Positions 60,289 through 64,000 of a stretch of DNA of 64,000 nt are shown piece by piece. The first letter of the stretch is position 1, and each line of letters opens with the position of its first letter. The position numbers and the translations under genes were made by a program. Under the pieces are notes generated by a model, which saw only the letters and a list, made by a program, of their open reading frames with translations, was not told the origin of the DNA and made no database searches. The DNA comes from Verrucomicrobiia bacterium (GTDB taxonomy: Bacteria > Verrucomicrobiota > Verrucomicrobiia > Limisphaerales > Pedosphaeraceae), in NCBI GenBank assembly GCA_036268055.1, contig DATAUW010000038.1, positions 1 to 64,000 on the forward strand, written 5' to 3'.

Positions 60289-61206
60289 ATGGCAGCAGCA
60301 AAACGCACCACCAAAAACACGTCCTTCGATTTGCCGGGTTATCTCAACTCCAGCACCGCCGCGGTGAACGCCGCGCTCGACCAGTTCCTGCCGTCGCAAT
60401 CCACCAAGCCCGCCACCATCCATCAGGCGATGCGCTACTCGCTTTTCGCCGGCGGCAAACGCATGCGTCCCGCGCTGGTGCTCGCGTCGGCGGAAGCTTG
60501 CGGCGGCAAGCAAAGCGATGCCCTGCCCTTCGCTTGCGCGGTCGAGTGCATCCATACTTATTCGCTGATCCACGACGACTTGCCGGCGATGGACAACGAC
60601 GATTTTCGCCGCGGCAAACCCACGAACCATAAAGTCTATGGCGAAGGCATCGCCGTGCTCGCGGGTGACGCGCTCCTGACACAAGCTTTTGAAATCGCGG
60701 CGCAATGCCGTTCATGGCCGCGATACTCTCATCAAACCATCGTGCTCGAAATCGCGCGCGCCTCGGGTTCGCTGCAACTCATCGCCGGGCAGGTCGCCGA
60801 TCTCGAAGGCGAAGGCAAAAAGATTTCCGTGAACCAGTTGAAATATATTCACGAGCGCAAGACCTCGGCGCTGCTGTGCTGCTCAGCGCGCCTCGGCGGC
60901 ATGAGCGCGAATTGCACCGCCGCGCAACTCGCCGCGCTGACGGATTTCGGTTATCATGTCGGCCTCGCGTTCCAGATCATTGACGACATCCTTGATGTCA
61001 CCCAAACCAGCGAGCAACTCGGCAAGACCGCCGGGAAAGATACCGCCGCGCAGAAAGCGACTTATCCCGCCATCATCGGATTGGAAAAATCGCGCGGCAT
61101 CGCCAAGCGCCTCACCGAACGCGCATTTGCATCCTTGAAGACTTTCGGAAAACGCGGCGCGGCGCTCGAAGCGCTGGCCACGTATCTTTTGCAGCGAAGC
61201 AACTGA
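60289..61206 (+). CDS. Polyprenyl (farnesyl/geranylgeranyl) diphosphate synthase
   Basis: Head-to-tail prenyltransferase. SLFAGGKRMRPALVLASAEA binds IPP; the first Asp-rich motif is IHDDLPAMDNDDFRRGKPTN (D-D-x4-D); GLAFQIIDDILDVTQTSEQL holds the second Asp-rich motif (D-D-x-x-D). Two residues lie between D-D and the last D in FARM-like spacing, typical of the bacterial IspA group. The ATG at 60289 (MAAAKR) is chosen; the frame extends to TTG 60232. About 305 residues. Chain length is not decided here. Plus strand, divergent from the GYF-lspA-rluD operon. Confidence 0.9.
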   Translation: MAAAKRTTKNTSFDLPGYLNSSTAAVNAALDQFLPSQSTKPATIHQAMRYSLFAGGKRMRPALVLASAEACGGKQSDALPFACAVECIHTYSLIHDDLPAMDNDDFRRGKPTNHKVYGEGIAVLAGDALLTQAFEIAAQCRSWPRYSHQTIVLEIARASGSLQLIAGQVADLEGEGKKISVNQLKYIHERKTSALLCCSARLGGMSANCTAAQLAALTDFGYHVGLAFQIIDDILDVTQTSEQLGKTAGKDTAAQKATYPAIIGLEKSRGIAKRLTERAFASLKTFGKRGAALEALATYLLQRSN

Positions 61207-61209
61207 CGA

Positions 61210-62616
61210 TCAGGTCCCGCCCGCGGCGTAATAATCGTCCACCTTTTGGGAGACGTCGCGATAGGCCATGTCAATTTCGTAGATCTGCTTGAACTGTTCG
61301 ATGGCCTCTTCCTTCTTGTTCATCTTTTCATAGACGCTGCCGAGCGTGTAAACCAAATCCTTCTTCTCTTCGTCGAAAGAAATCTTTTCCTTGAGGACTT
61401 CCTGCAACCGCCGCGCCGCGAGATCATACATGCCGCGCTGTTGAAAACATTTCGCAAGATAAGTGATGGATTGCACGCGGCGATTCGGGTTCGCCTGCGC
61501 CTTTTGAAATTCCGCGATCGCTTCGTTGATCTTGCCGGCGTGAAAATAAAATTCACCCAGCTTGAAACGAAATTGCAGATCGGTCGGGTAGCGTTCGACA
61601 AGTTGCTTGGTCGCATCAATTTGATACGCCTGCTTCTCGGCTTTGATGGCGGCGGATTTGTCGGCGTAATCTTCCGCCGTGGAATCCAGTTGCGACAACG
61701 CGTGGTTGAACTTCTTCACTTTAAGATCCACGACCTGTTGCATCATGGACGCATCACCGCCGCTCTCCGTCGCGAGGATGCGATCATAATAAGTCAAGGC
61801 CTTGTCGAACTCGTTGCGTTGTGCGTAAACCTCGCCGAGGTTGCGCAGCATTTTGACATTGTTCGGCTCGGTCTTGAGCCGCGCTTCCCATTCCTTGACC
61901 AGTGAATCCGCCGAGTCTTCGCTCTTTATCTGGCGATTGGCTTGTTCCAGATTTACCGCTTCGGCCTTGTTCTTGAGCACGTCGCGATACGAACCCTGGC
62001 CGCTGGCGAGCGCCTCGTAACCGCCTTCGTCGAGCGTCTTGCGCGCGGACAAATCCTTGAGCTTCGAGGAAATCTCCTGATCAGCCGGATAATATTTTTG
62101 CAATTCGCTCAACACATTTTCGCCTTCGGTCTTGCGACCGGAACCGGCGAGCGCATCGGCGAGTTGATAACTCAAGTCCTTGTCCTTGGGCGAATGGGCC
62201 ACGAGAATTTCCAGCGACATCACCGCGACCTTGGGCATCTCGGCGGCGAGCGCGGCTTCAGCCAGAAGCTTGTGTCCGCTGGCGTTGTTGGCGTCCGCGT
62301 TTAAAATTTGCTCCGCGATCTGCATCGCTTCGAGCGGATTTTTGCGCAAAGCCATCTGGCCCTTGGCGATCATCGGCGCGGCGCTGGCATTGCTCGATAA
62401 GCGCTTGAAGAAACCGCCGGCTTTCCCGCTCTTCGCCGTCTGGGCGGTCCGCAAAGTTTTGCGGATTTCAAAAACGTGAGGTTCCTTGGCTAAAATCTGG
62501 GTGAACATTTCGACTGCGTAATCGAAATTTTCCCGCTGGTAAGCTTCAAATCCCTTGGTGTACAACATCCGCAAGTCACGAGGCAAATCGTTCAGAGTTT
62601 TTTCTTGCATGGCCAT
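61210..62616 (-). CDS. Tetratricopeptide-repeat protein
   Basis: About 468 residues with several TPR units: LYTKGFEAYQRENFDYAVEM, VKMLRNLGEVYAQRNEFDKA, LQFRFKLGEFYFHAGKINEA and LVYTLGSVYEKMNKKEEAIE. No signal peptide or membrane helix. The N-terminal region FFKRLSSNASAAPMIAKGQM is less regular. The start at ATG 62616 (MAMQEKTL) or 62610 is preferred over a longer frame that runs into the repeat element. A scaffold for protein complexes; partner unknown. It ends three bases before the prenyl synthase stop on the other strand. Confidence 0.85.
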   Translation of the reverse strand: MAMQEKTLNDLPRDLRMLYTKGFEAYQRENFDYAVEMFTQILAKEPHVFEIRKTLRTAQTAKSGKAGGFFKRLSSNASAAPMIAKGQMALRKNPLEAMQIAEQILNADANNASGHKLLAEAALAAEMPKVAVMSLEILVAHSPKDKDLSYQLADALAGSGRKTEGENVLSELQKYYPADQEISSKLKDLSARKTLDEGGYEALASGQGSYRDVLKNKAEAVNLEQANRQIKSEDSADSLVKEWEARLKTEPNNVKMLRNLGEVYAQRNEFDKALTYYDRILATESGGDASMMQQVVDLKVKKFNHALSQLDSTAEDYADKSAAIKAEKQAYQIDATKQLVERYPTDLQFRFKLGEFYFHAGKINEAIAEFQKAQANPNRRVQSITYLAKCFQQRGMYDLAARRLQEVLKEKISFDEEKKDLVYTLGSVYEKMNKKEEAIEQFKQIYEIDMAYRDVSQKVDDYYAAGGT

Positions 62617-62663
62617 AAGTTGCCAGAATCCCGAAAAAAAATCCAGACCAAAGCTCTCAGGAC

Positions 62664-62851
62664 GGACCGCGGGTCTATGACCCGCAGCAATGCACAAAGA
62701 AGATTGCCGCTTCCGATCAAGGCAAGAATTTTGAAAACCACCAGACCTGGATGTTGCGGGATACGTCCGGCCGAAATTGTATCATGCGGTGGACTGAGCC
62801 GACAGCGGCTTGTCCGGATGTACCTTGCTGCGGGTCGCAGACCCGCGGTCC
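62664..62851. repeat. Inverted-repeat element, copy 2
   Basis: Arms at 62664-62690 and 62825-62851 are inverted copies matching those of the element at 57854. The core is about 80 bases longer than in copy 1 but shares the same end sequences (CACAAAGAAGATTGCCGCT and CCGGATG..CCTTGCTGC). Non-coding, between the TPR gene and the DUF1501 gene. Confidence 0.75.
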
Positions 62852-62921
62852 GTTCGGAAAAGGTTGAATGCGCGCTCGAATCCCACCGTCAAAACTTCAT
62901 TGGAAATCCGCGCGCCGCACG

Positions 62922-62930
62922 TGCTATAAT
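62922..62930 (+). promoter_or_regulatory. Extended -10 promoter of the DUF1501 gene
   Basis: TGCTATAAT, an extended -10 (TGnTATAAT). TTGGAA lies 19 bases upstream, too far for a strong -35. The start codon is only eight bases after it, so transcription would begin at or just before the ATG at 62939 and the mRNA would be leaderless. Confidence 0.5.
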
Positions 62931-62938
62931 AGAACGAC

Positions 62939-64000
62939 ATGAACCATCATGCACCCAACCCGGAACATCTCGCGCTGACGCGCCGGGATTTTCTGCGCCG
63001 CTGCGGCATGGGCATGGGCTCGCTTGGCTTGGCCAGTTTGCTCGGCAATTTGGGCTTCATCAACACCGCGCAAGCTGAGACTTACAGTTCTCCGCTGCTG
63101 CCGAAGTCCCCGCAATTTCCCGCGAAGGCCAAACGCGTTATTCACATTTTCGCCAACGGCGGCCCGTCGCACGTTGATACTTTTGATCCCAAGCCCGCGC
63201 TCGAAAAATATTCCGGCAAACTGTTGCCGATGGAAAATCTCGCGACCGAACGCAAAACCGGCGCGGCTTTCCCCTCCCCGTTCAAATTTCAAAAATACGG
63301 CCAGAGCGGCATCGAGGTCAGCGAATTGTTTCCCCACGTCGCTGAAAATATTGACGACATCTGCGTGATCCGTTCGATGACGGCGGACGTGCCGAACCAC
63401 GAGCCTTCGCTGCTGCTGATGAATTGCGGCGACGCGCGTTCGATCCGGCCGAGCATGGGTTCGTGGGTGACGTACGGCCTCGGCTCGGAGAACCAGAATT
63501 TGCCGGGCTTCATCGCCATGTGCCCGGGCGGCTATCCCATCCAGGAATCGCAGAATTGGCAGTCGGGATTTTTGCCGGGAGTTTATCAGGGCACTTACGT
63601 AAACACCGAGCATACGAAGATCGAGGAATTGATCCAGAACATCTCGAACAAATACACTTCGCAGCCGGAACAACGGCAGCAGCTCGACCTGCTCCAAAAG
63701 CTCAACGAGATTCACCAGGCCAAACGCCGCGACGATGCCCAACTCGAAGCGCGCATTCAGTCCTTCGAACTTGCGTACCGCATGCAGATGGATGCGAGCG
63801 ATGCCTTCGACATCAGCCGCGAGCCCGAGAGCATCCGCAAACTTTACGGCGAAGGCACGCAAGCGCGGCAACTGCTCATCACGCGCCGCCTGTTGGAGCG
63901 CGGCGTGCGTTTCGTGCAGGTATGGCACGGCGCGGGCCAGCCGTGGGACAGCCACGACGACATCAAGATCAATCACGCCCGGCTCGCGCGCGAATCGGAC
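62939..64000 (+). CDS. DUF1501 protein with Tat-type signal (C-terminus cut by window edge)
   Basis: 354 visible residues. A twin-arginine signal, LTRRDFLRRCGMGMGSLG, is followed by a hydrophobic part and an AQA cleavage site. The DUF1501 body begins AKRVIHIFANGGPSHVDTFD, then SGIEVSELFPHVAENIDDIC, PSMGSWVTYGLGSENQNLPG and LLERGVRFVQVWHGAGQPWD. The family is sulfatase/alkaline-phosphatase related, very common in Planctomycetes and Verrucomicrobiota, often beside DUF1549/DUF1553 cytochrome-type proteins. Its role is unknown. The gene runs off the right edge. Confidence 0.9.
   Translation, partial: MNHHAPNPEHLALTRRDFLRRCGMGMGSLGLASLLGNLGFINTAQAETYSSPLLPKSPQFPAKAKRVIHIFANGGPSHVDTFDPKPALEKYSGKLLPMENLATERKTGAAFPSPFKFQKYGQSGIEVSELFPHVAENIDDICVIRSMTADVPNHEPSLLLMNCGDARSIRPSMGSWVTYGLGSENQNLPGFIAMCPGGYPIQESQNWQSGFLPGVYQGTYVNTEHTKIEELIQNISNKYTSQPEQRQQLDLLQKLNEIHQAKRRDDAQLEARIQSFELAYRMQMDASDAFDISREPESIRKLYGEGTQARQLLITRRLLERGVRFVQVWHGAGQPWDSHDDIKINHARLARESD

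Noticed and set aside
62924-63976. Minus-strand open frame of 350 codons at the right end
   Set aside because: It is opposite the DUF1501 gene, whose plus-strand motifs and Tat signal are clear.

Overview
The window looks like a chromosomal segment of a Verrucomicrobiota bacterium, probably the Pedosphaera/Limisphaerales group. The evidence is family-level only: a short secreted protein with a verrucomicrobial PEP/VPDSG-CTERM-like tail, a DUF1501 protein with a Tat-type leader, an ECF sigma factor carrying a long membrane-anchored tail, Bacteroidetes-like topoisomerase IV subunits, GYF_2 and Ig/FN3-like secreted proteins, and several families of intergenic palindromic repeats. No plasmid, phage, insertion-sequence or CRISPR signature was seen.

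Bases 1-30,000 form one long minus-strand exopolysaccharide locus. Read in its own direction it begins with a NusG/RfaH-like antiterminator and a PAS histidine kinase. It continues with an initiating sugar-phosphate transferase, a Gfo/Idh/MocA oxidoreductase with a left-handed beta-helix acetyltransferase, a FemAB-like protein, a Wzc-like co-polymerase/ATPase, two carbohydrate deacetylases, an AlgD-like GDP-mannose dehydrogenase, an (alpha/alpha)6-barrel protein and several GT2/GT4 glycosyltransferases. A second acyltransferase, a tRNA-like gene, an asparagine-synthetase homologue without its glutaminase cysteine, a Wzy/WaaL-type membrane protein, a parallel beta-helix protein, methyltransferases and a Wzm/Wzt-type ABC exporter follow. 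Many of these genes overlap by ATGA or TAATG or lie a few bases apart, so they are probably co-transcribed. A Wza-like lipoprotein is encoded divergently at 31.8 kb, with the CTERM protein in between. Hallmarks of both Wzy-type and ABC-type export are present; no Wzx flippase was recognised.

Bases 31-42 kb are looser: small secreted or lipoproteins, two paralogous proteins with glycine/aromatic-rich C-termini, glucokinase, a GxGYxYP-family gene cut by one in-frame TAG, a TetR regulator, an ECF sigma factor, and long non-coding stretches with palindromes and terminators.

Bases 43-54 kb carry topoisomerase IV (parE-parC), a small lipoprotein and an assimilatory sulfate reduction operon (sulfite reductase, APS reductase, CysD, thioredoxin, CysN/C fusion), with a divergent NifS-like cysteine desulfurase.

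Bases 54.6-64 kb carry an eboC/eboE pair without the rest of the ebo operon, a secreted esterase with an Ig-like stub, a GYF-lspA-rluD operon, a prenyl diphosphate synthase, a TPR protein and the start of a DUF1501 gene that runs off the right edge. Two copies of an inverted-repeat element flank part of this region.

Most useful second looks: the non-canonical type II tRNA at 14.1 kb, the mixed export locus and its sigma-54-like promoters, the orphan eboC/eboE pair, and the covarying palindromic repeats.
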